Shown one piece after another: positions 18,207-27,261 of a DNA stretch of 64,000 bases. Each line of letters begins with the position of its first letter. Position 1 is the first letter of the stretch. The position numbers and the translations under genes are program-made. The stretch comes from SAR202 cluster bacterium bin127 (GTDB taxonomy: Bacteria > Chloroflexota > Dehalococcoidia > Lucifugimonadales > Lucifugimonadaceae), in contig MPNN01000001.1 of the NCBI GenBank assembly GCA_002239045.1, forward strand, positions 310,001 to 374,000, read 5' to 3'. The notes beneath the pieces were generated by a model. That model was given only the letters and a program-made list of their open reading frames with translations. It searched no databases and was not told the origin of the DNA.

Positions 18207-18902
18207 ATGTCTAGGGGACAGCCGATGAACGGCACAGTATTAATAATCGAAGACGATACGAGGATTGCTAACTGGGTTAAGGTCTACTTCGAGCGCGCCG
18301 GATTCTCCGCCGAGGTCGCTCATGACGGCGAGGAAGGTCTGGATCTGGCCCGTTTTCTGAACCCGGATCTGATAATCCTTGACCTCATGCTTCCCCGTCT
18401 TAACGGCGTAGATATTTGCAGAGCCCTGCGTCGCGATTCTGATGTTCCGATAATCATGTTGACGGCCAGAGAGGCGCATGTCGAGCGGATCATCGGACTG
18501 AACAGCGGTGCCGACGATTACATCGTCAAACCCTTCGATCCGGAGGAAGTCATCGCCCGCGCCCAAGCCGTGCTGCGCCGCGTCCGAGGAAAAACTCAGC
18601 AGACCATCACACGCAACAACATCACCCTGAATGAAACCACCAAGAGTGTGACCGTCGATGAAGAATCTGTTGAACTGAGCCAAGCGCAAATCGCCCTTTT
18701 ATCAACTTTCATGCGCCATCCCAATCAGGTGTTGACTCGTGACCAGCTGATCTCGTTGACCTTCAGCCACGGGTTCCAAGGATTCGACCGCGCTATCGAT
18801 AGCCAGATCGCTCGTTTGAGAAAGCAGATCAACCGAGGCGGTAGACAACCCATTCAGACCGTCTACGGTGCCGGCTACAAGTTTGTGGTGGAGGATGAAT
18901 GA
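18207..18902 (+). CDS. OmpR/PhoB-type response regulator
   Basis: A 231-residue two-component regulator. The receiver domain has the acidic pocket IIEDD (residues 13-17), phosphoacceptor D59 (LIILDLMLPR), and K108 in DDYIVKPFDP. The C-terminal winged-helix DNA-binding domain spans about 135-230 and ends YGAGYKFV. Its stop overlaps the histidine kinase start by four bases (ATGA), so the pair is co-translated. Targets are unknown; the adjacent lipoprotein gene is an obvious candidate. ATG codons at 18207 and 18225 are both possible starts. Confidence 0.96.
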   Translation: MSRGQPMNGTVLIIEDDTRIANWVKVYFERAGFSAEVAHDGEEGLDLARFLNPDLIILDLMLPRLNGVDICRALRRDSDVPIIMLTAREAHVERIIGLNSGADDYIVKPFDPEEVIARAQAVLRRVRGKTQQTITRNNITLNETTKSVTVDEESVELSQAQIALLSTFMRHPNQVLTRDQLISLTFSHGFQGFDRAIDSQIARLRKQINRGGRQPIQTVYGAGYKFVVEDE

Positions 18903-20308
18903 TGTCATTACGTTGGCAAATCATGGGTTCGATGGTCTTGGTCATCGTCCTTACAGTTTTGATCAACATCGGTGTGGGTTACTACAGTTCGCAATCCCGT
19001 CTCGATGTGCTAGTTGACCAAATCGGAGACGACGAAGCCATACAGCTGGCACGGAATCTTAGCCGGGAGTACACCGCGACAGGTGGTTGGGTAACCGTTG
19101 ACAGCGCGCTGTCCGAGGCCGGATACGTCTACGACAGTGACCGGGACGGCGAAGGCGAAGGAGACGGTGAAGGGGAGTCCTCAGAGTCCTTTCATAAAGA
19201 TCGGATCAGAGTTGTCATCGCTGGTATCGATGGGCGGGTAGTGAGGGACAATTTGTCCGATTTGCCGCCCGGAGCTGCGGCATCCAATCTCGAGGGACGC
19301 CGCGAAACGGTGTTCGATTTAACTACGAACCAGCCGGTCGGACACGTCTATGTCGATGTGAACCGTGAGTTCCTGTCGACCGAGTCGCGTGGTTTTCTCA
19401 ATACGCTCCTTTTGATCACACTGATCGGTGGAACGCTGACCGCCGGTGTAGCCATACTGCTCGCCGCACGACTATCCAAACGGATCACGACACCAGTGAC
19501 TGCACTGACCGAGGCGACACAGGCGATCGCACGGGGGGATACGGCCCGGCTGCCGGTAACGTCCTCGGACGAGGTCGGTAGCATGAGCGCGGCTTTCAAC
19601 CAGATGACCGCAACTTTGGAATCTCAACGCGCACTCCGAAGACGGTTGATAAACGATGTCTCTCACGAGTTGAATACTCCCTTGAGCGTCATTCAACTGG
19701 AAGCAACCGGACTGCGCGACGGACTCCAGACTCCAGATGAAGCGTCTGACCAGATAATCCATGAAGTGGACATGTTGCGCGGCCTAGTAACTGATCTGGA
19801 TTGGCTCGCGGAGACGGACAGCGGTGAGTTGAGACTCGCCCTTCAAGTTTGTTCGGTTTACGAGCTGCTCGCTTCGGAGGTTGACCGCTGGATACCGCAA
19901 TCCTCGGCGAGACAAGTCGAACTGTCTTTACAAGCGCCAGATAGCCTGCCGGAAATGAGCCTCGATCGGGCCCGAATGAGTCAAGCGCTGGGGAACTATT
20001 TGAGCAACGCTGTTCATGCCACCGAAGCGGGCGGGCGCATCGTGCTCCGGGCAGAGTTGGAAGGCGACGAAGAATTGATGATATCGATCATCGATGACGG
20101 CATCGGTATCGACGCCGCAGATCTACCGCATGTATTCGACCGTTTTTACCGCACCGACCAGGCGCGCGATCGACGGATAGGAGGTTCCGGGTTGGGTCTG
20201 GCCATCGCCCGAGCGATAATCGAAGCCCATGGAGGCACCATCGCCGTGAAAAGCGACGGACTGGGGCAGGGCGCAACCGTCACAATTCGCCTTCCTTTGG
20301 ATGAGTGA
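18899..20308 (+). CDS. Membrane sensor histidine kinase
   Basis: A 469-residue sensor kinase. Membrane helix 1 is about residues 9-29, the outside domain about 30-165, and helix 2 about 166-190. HAMP follows, then the HisKA dimerisation helix with H256 (INDVSHELNTPLS). The ATPase domain has N-box NYLSNAVHAT, G1 DDGIGID and G2 GGSGLGLAIA. The outside domain carries an acidic GEGEGDGEGESSES stretch at residues 84-97. This echoes the Glu/Gly linkers of the lipoprotein encoded just upstream. It overlaps the response regulator by four bases. The ligand is unknown. Confidence 0.95.
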   Translation: MMSLRWQIMGSMVLVIVLTVLINIGVGYYSSQSRLDVLVDQIGDDEAIQLARNLSREYTATGGWVTVDSALSEAGYVYDSDRDGEGEGDGEGESSESFHKDRIRVVIAGIDGRVVRDNLSDLPPGAAASNLEGRRETVFDLTTNQPVGHVYVDVNREFLSTESRGFLNTLLLITLIGGTLTAGVAILLAARLSKRITTPVTALTEATQAIARGDTARLPVTSSDEVGSMSAAFNQMTATLESQRALRRRLINDVSHELNTPLSVIQLEATGLRDGLQTPDEASDQIIHEVDMLRGLVTDLDWLAETDSGELRLALQVCSVYELLASEVDRWIPQSSARQVELSLQAPDSLPEMSLDRARMSQALGNYLSNAVHATEAGGRIVLRAELEGDEELMISIIDDGIGIDAADLPHVFDRFYRTDQARDRRIGGSGLGLAIARAIIEAHGGTIAVKSDGLGQGATVTIRLPLDE

Positions 20309-20387
20309 GAATCGTCCACAACCGCCCAACGTAATGTCTTTGGCCGTATTGCGGTCAACTCGTCAAAAGCTGCTCGGCCGCCGGAAA

Positions 20388-20464
20388 TGGTGGGCCCGGT
20401 GGGATTCGAACCCACGACCTTCGGATTAAAAGTCCGCTGCTCTACCGAACTGAGCTACAGGCCC
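20388..20464 (-). tRNA. tRNA-Lys (anticodon TTT)
   Basis: Read on the minus strand, the sequence folds into a full cloverleaf. The acceptor GGGCCTG pairs with CGGGCCC, the D arm carries AGCTCAGTTCGGTAGAGC, and the anticodon loop is CTTTTAA. The T arm is GTGGGTTCGAATCCCAC, followed by an encoded CCA (20388-20390). The TTT anticodon reads Lys. Confidence 0.97.
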
Positions 20465-20499
20465 GCACATCACCTCGATTCTAACGCCGCGCACACCCG

Positions 20500-20862
20500 T
20501 CACTCGTCAAACTCCTCACCTTCGTCCGCCAAAGCCGACGCCGTGGACCCAGTCCACCTGTCAGGCTGACTGTCGTCCACAACGGACGCCCGCAACCTGA
20601 TCCCCAGTGCCTTCAAGACGCGCAGCACCGTCGAAAACTCAGGATTTCCGTCCGGCGACAGCGACTTGTAGAGGCTCTCGCGCCCCAGACCCGCGTCCCG
20701 CGCCACTTGCGTCATGCCCTTGGCCCGCGCGATATCGCCCAACACCGCGGCGAGCACGCGATGGTCACCTTCTTCCAGAGCCGCTTCAATATACGCCGCA
20801 ACATCGGCATCGTCGCGGATATGCTCAGCCGGATCCCATCTTTTTGTTGCTATCTTAGCCAT
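20500..20862 (-). CDS. Addiction-module antidote protein (HigA-like HTH)
   Basis: About 120 residues with the HTH arrangement of probable addiction-module antidotes: VLGDIARAKGMTQVARDAGLGRESLYKSLSPDGNPEFSTVLRVLKALGI. The Asp/Glu-rich tail (ALADEGEEFDE) is probably disordered. It lies 23 bases downstream of the RelE/HigB-like toxin gene, in the toxin-first order typical of higBA. ATG 20862 is chosen over an upstream TTG at 20889 because AGGAA lies about 9 bases before it. Confidence 0.9.
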   Translation of the reverse strand: MAKIATKRWDPAEHIRDDADVAAYIEAALEEGDHRVLAAVLGDIARAKGMTQVARDAGLGRESLYKSLSPDGNPEFSTVLRVLKALGIRLRASVVDDSQPDRWTGSTASALADEGEEFDE

Positions 20863-20885
20863 TTCAGCGGTTCCTGGTTGCTGAA

Positions 20886-21176
20886 TCAAAGTTGTTCAGC
20901 CAGTTCTTGGGCGGTTCTGATGTCTCGAGATTGCGAGCTTTTGTCTCCACCTGCGAGCAGGATCACGACATTGCGCCCGCGTTCGCAAAAGTAGACCCGG
21001 TAACCCGGACCGTATGGTATCCGTATCTCCGAGACTCCTTTGCCTACCGATTTCACATCGCCACGGTTACCGAACGAAAGCCGGTAGATCCTAACGTCAA
21101 TGCGAGATCGAGCGTTACGATCCCGCAGTTTCTCGAACCATCGCGTAAACGTTCGTGTCTCTCTTACCTCAAACAT
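20886..21176 (-). CDS. RelE/HigB-like toxin (phage Gp49-like)
   Basis: A toxin of about 96 residues in the Gp49-like/HigB group, expected to cut mRNA on the ribosome. It begins FEVRETRTFTRWFEKLRDRNARSRI and has the GNRGDVKSVGKGVSEIRI strand pair. The core GPGYRVYFCERGRNVVILLAGGDKSSQ holds the basic residues used for RNA binding. It is the upstream gene of the pair. ATG 21176 starts directly before the conserved N-terminus; the frame extends a further nine codons. Confidence 0.9.
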   Translation of the reverse strand: MFEVRETRTFTRWFEKLRDRNARSRIDVRIYRLSFGNRGDVKSVGKGVSEIRIPYGPGYRVYFCERGRNVVILLAGGDKSSQSRDIRTAQELAEQL

Positions 21177-21292
21177 AACACAATCGTATCCCGTAGGATA
21201 CACTCCCTCTCAGTTTTTCGACCAGCTGCGAATGGCCCAAAGGAATTGACGCTTAAAATTGAAATGTCAACCCAACCGATTCTCCATTCCCG

Positions 21293-24001
21293 ATGCTTGA
21301 TCGAACATTCACCGCCGACGAAATACGCGAACATTTCCTCAAATTCTTCGAGGAACGTGAACATTTGCGTCTGCCGTCCGCCTCATTGATACCCGCGGGT
21401 GACCCGACTTTGCTCCTCACAACCGCCGGCATGGTCCCGTTCAAGCCCTACTTCTCCGGCGAGTTGACACCACCCTCGCCGCGAGTAACCACTGCACAGA
21501 AGAGTTTCCGCACCACCGACATCGAAGAGGTCGGCGACGTCTCGCACCTCACTCTGTTCGAAATGCTCGGAAACTTCTCGTTCGGCGACTACTTCAAGGC
21601 CGAGTCGTGCAAGTGGGCGCTCGAACTATGCCTCGGCGTTTACGGCATGGATTTCGAACGCATCTACGCCACCATCTACACCAACGACGACGAGGCAAAC
21701 CAGATCTGGCTTGATCTCGGCGTGCCTCCAGACCGCATATCGCGCCTCGGTGACGAGGACAACTGGTGGGGTCCCGCCGGCGACGAAGGAGCATGCGGCC
21801 CCTGCAGCGAACTCAATTACTACCTCGGCGACCTCGACGACATACCACCAGTCGACTCGCCCGCCCGCGGCACAACTTGGGGGCCGGGCATCTCCGAAGA
21901 TTTCCTCGAGTTCTACAACCTCGTATTTACCCAGTACTACCGAGATCGCCAAGGCAACGACGAACTGCTGCCAAAGAAGAACATCGACACCGGACTTGGA
22001 CTCGAACGCACAGTCCAGATCCTCCAAGGCAAAAACAACGTCTATGAAACCGATATCTTTGGCCCTTTGATCGACCTCGTCGCCAACCGCGCTGGCCTGA
22101 CCTACGGCTCCGACGAACAGACCGACCGCGCCATCCGCGTCGTCGCGGAACACGGACGTTCGGCATCGTTCCTCATCTCTGACGGCGTTGTGCCCGGCAA
22201 CACTGGCCGAGGATACGTCCTCCGACGAGTTATCCGCCGCGGCATGCTTTTTGGGCGCGAACTCGGACTCTCCGGCCCCATCCTGCCCCAGATCGCCGAA
22301 GCGACATCCTCCCAGATGTCCCACGTCTACCCGGAGCTGCATGCCAACCTCTCCTTCGTCCAACACGTCCTCCGACGCGAAGAGGAATCGTTCGAGTCGA
22401 CGCTCGACCAAGGCTCTCGAATGCTCGACGAGGTAATCGCCGACTCCAAATCTGCCGGCATCGCAACCGTCCCCAGCGAATCCGTCGTCCGCCTCTACGA
22501 CACCTTCGGATTCCCCATCGAAATGACCGCCGAGATCGCAACCGAACAGGATCTCGAAGTCGATCTCGAAGCCGTCGACACCGAGATGGAAACGCTGCGT
22601 GCACGTTCCCGTGCCTCCGCCAGCATGTTCTCCTCAGACACTAACGTCGACGATCTATACCGCTCATTCGGCATCGAAGAGGTTCCGTTCCTCGGCTACC
22701 GCACCCTCACCGCGGACGCCGAGGTCATCGGCATCGTCAAGGATAGCCAGCTCCTCGACGAAGCGTCCCAGGGCGACGAAGTCGAGATCGTACTCGCTGA
22801 AACCCCGTTTTACGCCGCCCGCGGCGGCCAGATCGGCGACACCGGACACATGCGCAACGGCACAACATCGATCCGCGTCAACGATTGCCAGGCTCCATAC
22901 GGACACCTCAACGTCCACTCCTGCGAGATCGAGAACGGATCCGTCTCTGTTGGCGACGTCCTGACCGTCGAGGTAGACCACGACCGGCGTGAGAAGATTC
23001 GCCGCAACCACACCGCGACCCACCTCGTCCACGCCGCACTGCGGGAGGTCCTGGGCACCCATGTCCGACAATCCGGCTCCCTCGTCGCACCCGACTACCT
23101 CCGCTTCGATTTCACCCACATGGATTCACTGACCGCCGACGAGATCGTCAAGGTCCAAGACCGCGTCAATCTCGCCATCCGTGAAAACATCCCCGTCGAT
23201 GTCCACTGGACCACCTACGGCAAAGCGGTAGAGGAGGGCGCCCTAGCATTCTTTGGCGACACCTATGAACACGACGTCCGCACGATCAGGATCGATCCCC
23301 CGTGGAGCTACGAACTCTGTGGCGGCACCCACATGGACGCCACCGGCGGCATCGGCATCTTCGTAATCGTCGGCCAATCCGGCATCGGCTCCGGCATCCG
23401 ACGCATCGAAGCCCTCACCGGCATCGGCGCCGAGGAAGAGGTTCAACGCCGCTTCGGCATCGTCGACAGCGTCGCATCAACCCTCCGCGTCGATGACGAC
23501 CGCGTCCTCGACCGTACCAAAACCCTCCTTTCCGAGTTGGAAACCGCCCGCCGACGAGCAACGCAGCTGGAAGAACAGCTGCTCCGACAGTCTGTTGACG
23601 GACAAGCATCGCCGGCTCAGGTCCTCGATTTCGAACTGAGTATCGACGGCGCAGACATCCCGATCCAGGTCCGTAATATCCCCGCGTCAAGCGTCGATGC
23701 AATGCGCCGAACTGGAGACCACATGCGCGACCGCCTCGGCAGCGGTGTCGTTGTACTCGGCAGCGTGGTCGAGGAACGTCCGGTTATCATCGTGATGACC
23801 ACCCCAGACCTTGCAGGTGGAGTGGTTCACGCTGGCAATATCGCCAAGGGGATTAGCTCCACGATTGGTGGTGGTGGTGGTGGTAGGGCAGATTCGGCGC
23901 AAGCAGGCGCACGCGACCCCTCACGTATCGATGAGGCGCTCAAAAACGCTCGTTCAGTCGTCGAATCGCTAACTAAGTCAGTTTCGGTAACGGGAGGTTG
24001 A
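21293..24001 (+). CDS. alaS: Alanyl-tRNA synthetase
   Basis: A 902-residue class II synthetase that charges tRNA-Ala in the cytoplasm. The N-terminal catalytic domain has TTAGMVPFKPYF, FEMLGNFSFGDYFK and the GLGLERTVQILQ motif 3 region. The editing domain has the zinc ligands of RNHTATHLVH and the CGGTHMDATG block. A coiled coil and the C-Ala domain with a poly-Gly stretch followed by RADSAQAGA close it. Length is normal. ruvX begins three bases after its stop, so they are co-transcribed. No clear ribosome-binding site precedes the ATG. Confidence 0.98.
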   Translation: MLDRTFTADEIREHFLKFFEEREHLRLPSASLIPAGDPTLLLTTAGMVPFKPYFSGELTPPSPRVTTAQKSFRTTDIEEVGDVSHLTLFEMLGNFSFGDYFKAESCKWALELCLGVYGMDFERIYATIYTNDDEANQIWLDLGVPPDRISRLGDEDNWWGPAGDEGACGPCSELNYYLGDLDDIPPVDSPARGTTWGPGISEDFLEFYNLVFTQYYRDRQGNDELLPKKNIDTGLGLERTVQILQGKNNVYETDIFGPLIDLVANRAGLTYGSDEQTDRAIRVVAEHGRSASFLISDGVVPGNTGRGYVLRRVIRRGMLFGRELGLSGPILPQIAEATSSQMSHVYPELHANLSFVQHVLRREEESFESTLDQGSRMLDEVIADSKSAGIATVPSESVVRLYDTFGFPIEMTAEIATEQDLEVDLEAVDTEMETLRARSRASASMFSSDTNVDDLYRSFGIEEVPFLGYRTLTADAEVIGIVKDSQLLDEASQGDEVEIVLAETPFYAARGGQIGDTGHMRNGTTSIRVNDCQAPYGHLNVHSCEIENGSVSVGDVLTVEVDHDRREKIRRNHTATHLVHAALREVLGTHVRQSGSLVAPDYLRFDFTHMDSLTADEIVKVQDRVNLAIRENIPVDVHWTTYGKAVEEGALAFFGDTYEHDVRTIRIDPPWSYELCGGTHMDATGGIGIFVIVGQSGIGSGIRRIEALTGIGAEEEVQRRFGIVDSVASTLRVDDDRVLDRTKTLLSELETARRRATQLEEQLLRQSVDGQASPAQVLDFELSIDGADIPIQVRNIPASSVDAMRRTGDHMRDRLGSGVVVLGSVVEERPVIIVMTTPDLAGGVVHAGNIAKGISSTIGGGGGGRADSAQAGARDPSRIDEALKNARSVVESLTKSVSVTGG

Positions 24002-24003
24002 AT

Positions 24004-24441
24004 ATGACGAGTATTGATCGCAAACGTCGTACGGGCAGGTGCTTGGGCGTTGACTACGGTCTGGCGCGCGTCGGATTGGCTGTGTCAGACCCATCCCGCG
24101 TGATCGCTTCTCCGATCGCGGTCGCGGCGACGGAAGACGCACTTTACCGCATCCGGGAGTTGGTTGATGAGCGTAGTATCACGGAGATCGTCGTCGGCGT
24201 GCCCCTCAACATGGACGGCAGCATGTCTCAGATGGGACGGGAAGTGATATCGTTCGTCGCCCAGCTTCGCGCCGCAGTTGCGGTCCCCGTCGTGACCCGG
24301 GATGAAAGGCTGAGTACCGTCGAAGCGGAACGAGCTTTGAACGAGATAGATTCCCCCGCACGACGACGTAATCGGACCAAGGGAAGAGTCGATTCCGCCG
24401 CTGCGGCGATAATCCTACAGTCCTATCTTGACGGCGTGTAA
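24004..24441 (+). CDS. ruvX: Putative pre-16S rRNA nuclease RuvX/YqgF
   Basis: A 145-residue RNase H-like nuclease that finishes the 5' end of 16S rRNA in E. coli. Acidic catalytic residues lie in CLGVDYGLARVGLAVSDP, EIVVGVPLNMDG and DSAAAAIILQSYL. I chose ATG 24004 over the TTG at 23998 because GGGAGG is spaced six bases before it. The alaS-ruvX order is common among bacteria. Confidence 0.95.
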   Translation: MTSIDRKRRTGRCLGVDYGLARVGLAVSDPSRVIASPIAVAATEDALYRIRELVDERSITEIVVGVPLNMDGSMSQMGREVISFVAQLRAAVAVPVVTRDERLSTVEAERALNEIDSPARRRNRTKGRVDSAAAAIILQSYLDGV

Positions 24442-24650
24442 ATTGCCGCCTCCATCATTGCCGTTCTAGGTTGGCGAAATTCAGCGAGATCGGCATCGAT
24501 TTCTCGATCGGTGTGCCAATGCGCTAGCCAAGTCGCTCGGTCATCTGCGGCGGTCAACCCTGCTTACCTTCGATATAGCATTTACCTAGGCCCAAAACGG
24601 GAACAAATTATCGCCACTCAAGAAGATCTCCAAAGTCGCCCACCAAAGAC

Positions 24651-25499
24651 ATGACCACTAGCAACTTCGGCATCATTGGATACCCGTTAGGGCATACCCT
24701 GTCGCCCGTCTTCCAGAACGCCGCGCTCAAACACCACAGAATCGACGAACTTTTTGAAGCGTGGCCGACGCATCCCGATGATCTCGTTGCAAAAGTCGAA
24801 TCGTTCAGGGCCGAAGGTTTTCTCGCCAGCTGCGTCACCTTGCCGCACAAGCAGGCCGTCATACCGCTGATCGACGATCTCGCTGACACCGCGGTAGCCG
24901 TCGGCGCGGTCAATTGGATCATCAACGACAACGGACATCTTACCGGCCACAACACCGACTCGCCAGGATTTCTGCGCGCCCTGACCGAACTCGGCGAATT
25001 CGATCCCTCCGGAAAGTCAGCCCTCGTCTTTGGCGCTGGCGGCGCGGCTCGAGCAATCGTCCACGCCCTCAAGACCGCTGGCGTAACGTCCATGACCATC
25101 GCCAACCGCACCATCGAACGAGCCGAAGAACTCGCTGACGATTTCTCCGACGACACGCTAGTCATCAACACCTGTGGCCTCGACACCTCCGGCCTGGACG
25201 ACATCTCCCTCGCCGCAGACCTGCTCGTCAACACCTCTTCCATGGGCATGGACGGCGGCCCCGCGCCCGATGCCACTCCCGTCACGGCCGATGCCATCTC
25301 ACCAAACGCGGTCGCGTACGACGCTGTCTACGCGCCCCCGATGACACCATTTCTCAACGAGGTCGAAAAAGCCGGAGCAAAATCCCTCCGCGGCTTCACC
25401 ATGCTCCTACTACAAGGCGCCGTCGGCTTCGAGTTGGCGACAGGCAAACCGGCTCCAGTCGACGAAATGTTCGAAGCAGTGAGACGAGCCACTTCCTGA
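24651..25499 (+). CDS. aroE: Shikimate dehydrogenase
   Basis: A 282-residue NADP-dependent enzyme reducing 3-dehydroshikimate to shikimate. The substrate domain begins FGIIGYPLGHTLSPVFQNAAL and has the catalytic Lys in VTLPHKQAVIPL. The cofactor domain has the loop VFGAGGAARAIVHAL and ANRTIERAEELA, and the closing NTSSMGMDGG block. It is the first of a four-gene shikimate operon; its stop overlaps the aroC start by one base (TGATG). Confidence 0.96.
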   Translation: MTTSNFGIIGYPLGHTLSPVFQNAALKHHRIDELFEAWPTHPDDLVAKVESFRAEGFLASCVTLPHKQAVIPLIDDLADTAVAVGAVNWIINDNGHLTGHNTDSPGFLRALTELGEFDPSGKSALVFGAGGAARAIVHALKTAGVTSMTIANRTIERAEELADDFSDDTLVINTCGLDTSGLDDISLAADLLVNTSSMGMDGGPAPDATPVTADAISPNAVAYDAVYAPPMTPFLNEVEKAGAKSLRGFTMLLLQGAVGFELATGKPAPVDEMFEAVRRATS

Positions 25500-26689
25500 T
25501 GACCCATTTCAGATATCTCACCGCGGGTGAATCCCATGGTCCTGGATTGACCGTGATAGTGGAGGGCGTACCCGCTGGACTCCCGATAGACGAAGACTAC
25601 GTCGAGGAGCAGATGGCCCGCCGCCAAAAAGGCTACGGTTCCGGCGGCCGCATGAAAATCGAGAAGGATCGGGCCGAAATCCGAGGCGGAGTGCGGCACG
25701 GCAAAGCGCTTGGTTCACCGATTGCGATGTGGATTGAGAACAAAGATTTCTCGAACTGGACCGACGCGATGTCGGTCGCCGCAGTCGGCGACGACGTCGA
25801 CAAAAAGACCCACACGCGGATCGTCCCCGGCCACGCTGATTTCCCGGGCGCGCTCAAATACCTCCACCACGATGTTCGCAACGTGCTCGAACGCGCCTCA
25901 GCCCGGGAGACCGCGGCCCGCGTCGCGGCGTCAACCGTTGCACGAAGAATTCTCGAACAATTCGATATCGATATCCGTTCGCATGTGATCAGTTGCGGAG
26001 CGGAAAAGGCACCGATTATTGATGCGTCCGAAATCGATTGGGGATCGGTCGAGGCTTCGGAAGTCAGGGCCTGGGACCCTGATGCCGATGCGCGTTACCG
26101 CGCAGCCATCGACACCGCCAAGAAGGAACGCACGACTATCGGAGGAGTGATGGAAATCATCGCCTTCGGTGTTCCCGTCGGCCTTGGTAGCCATGTCATG
26201 TGGGACCGCAAACTCGATGGTCGGCTCGCCCAAGCGATGGCCAGCATCAATGCAGTCAAGGGCGTGGAGATCGGATTCGGTTTCGACAACACCGCACGAT
26301 GGGGCAGAGATGTCCAAGATGTGATCGTGCCCGATCCCGATGATCGGCGTCGATTCCGCCAATTGACGAATCATGCCGGCGGAATCGAAGGCGGCATGTC
26401 CAACGGCAACCCCGTTGTGGTTCACGTCGCGGTCAAACCGATCGCCACCATGACCCGTCCTTTGCCCAGCATCGACATCAACACGGGCGAGGTAATCGAA
26501 GCCGCATACAACCGCTCCGACATTTGCCAGATCGCACGGGCATGCCCCATCGGCGAGGCCATGATGGCACTCGTTCTCGCCGACGCCTTTCTTGAGAAGT
26601 TCGGCGGCGATTCTATCGCCGAAACTCGTCGTAACTACGATGCTTACATCGATTCTCATCAAGAGTTCGGCGTTGGGACGAACGTTTGA
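25499..26689 (+). CDS. aroC: Chorismate synthase
   Basis: A 396-residue enzyme converting EPSP to chorismate with reduced FMN. Signature stretches are present: TAGESHGPGLTVIVEG, then RRQKGYGSGGRMKIEKD, the GHADFPGALKY block, and RASARETAARVA. RPLPSIDINTGE comes near the end. Its length fits the ~390-residue bacterial type. It is the second gene of the aroE-C-K-B operon and overlaps both neighbours slightly. Confidence 0.97.
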   Translation: MTHFRYLTAGESHGPGLTVIVEGVPAGLPIDEDYVEEQMARRQKGYGSGGRMKIEKDRAEIRGGVRHGKALGSPIAMWIENKDFSNWTDAMSVAAVGDDVDKKTHTRIVPGHADFPGALKYLHHDVRNVLERASARETAARVAASTVARRILEQFDIDIRSHVISCGAEKAPIIDASEIDWGSVEASEVRAWDPDADARYRAAIDTAKKERTTIGGVMEIIAFGVPVGLGSHVMWDRKLDGRLAQAMASINAVKGVEIGFGFDNTARWGRDVQDVIVPDPDDRRRFRQLTNHAGGIEGGMSNGNPVVVHVAVKPIATMTRPLPSIDINTGEVIEAAYNRSDICQIARACPIGEAMMALVLADAFLEKFGGDSIAETRRNYDAYIDSHQEFGVGTNV

Positions 26690-27261
26690 GAGTGGACCCG
26701 TCCGGCAATATCTTCCTGATCGGTTTCTCCGGCACTGGCAAGTCTCTGAGTGGGATCAAGGCGGCTGAACTGTTGCGACTCCCTTTCGTCGATATGGACG
26801 ATTTGATCGAGTACCGAACCAAGAAATCCATTCCCGAATTATTCGAACAAGACGGCGAAGCCGAGTTCAGGCGGATCGAAACCGACATTCTGCGGGAGCT
26901 TGCAGAAAAATCGAGTCGAGTCGTTTCAACTGGTGGCGGTGTACCAGTAAGCACCGTCAACCGAGAGATCATGCGCGCAAGCGGCATCATCATTTTGCTG
27001 ACCGCTTCGCCCGAAACCATCCATCGTAGGTTGACGACGAGGCAGAATCGAAACCGAACCTTGAGACCATTGCTCGGAGACAATGTGCCGGAGCAACGCG
27101 TCGCTAACTTGTTGGCGGAGAGGAGCGAGGCATACGCATGCGCAGATATCTCCATCGACACGGAGGGATTGACCCACGCGCAGGTGGCAGCCGCGATTGA
27201 ACGCGCATGGCTCGACTTGGCTGCTGAACTCCGAAATAACCGCGAGGCGGAAAATGCTTAA
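26686..27261 (+). CDS. aroK: Shikimate kinase
   Basis: A 191-residue P-loop kinase phosphorylating shikimate at the 3-hydroxyl. The Walker A is GFSGTGKSLSG, the shikimate-binding Asp lies in FVDMDDLIEYRTKKSIPELF, the FR.IE motif is present, and STGGGVPV gives the Walker-B-like Gly loop. The lid has RNRTLRPLL. The start is either TTG 26686, overlapping the aroC stop, or GTG 26692. Its 3' end overlaps the aroB start by eight bases. Confidence 0.95.
   Translation: MRVDPSGNIFLIGFSGTGKSLSGIKAAELLRLPFVDMDDLIEYRTKKSIPELFEQDGEAEFRRIETDILRELAEKSSRVVSTGGGVPVSTVNREIMRASGIIILLTASPETIHRRLTTRQNRNRTLRPLLGDNVPEQRVANLLAERSEAYACADISIDTEGLTHAQVAAAIERAWLDLAAELRNNREAENA

Noticed and set aside
21626-22411. Long minus-strand open frames inside alaS
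   Set aside because: They are mirror frames of a GC-rich gene, with no recognisable domain or ribosome-binding site.
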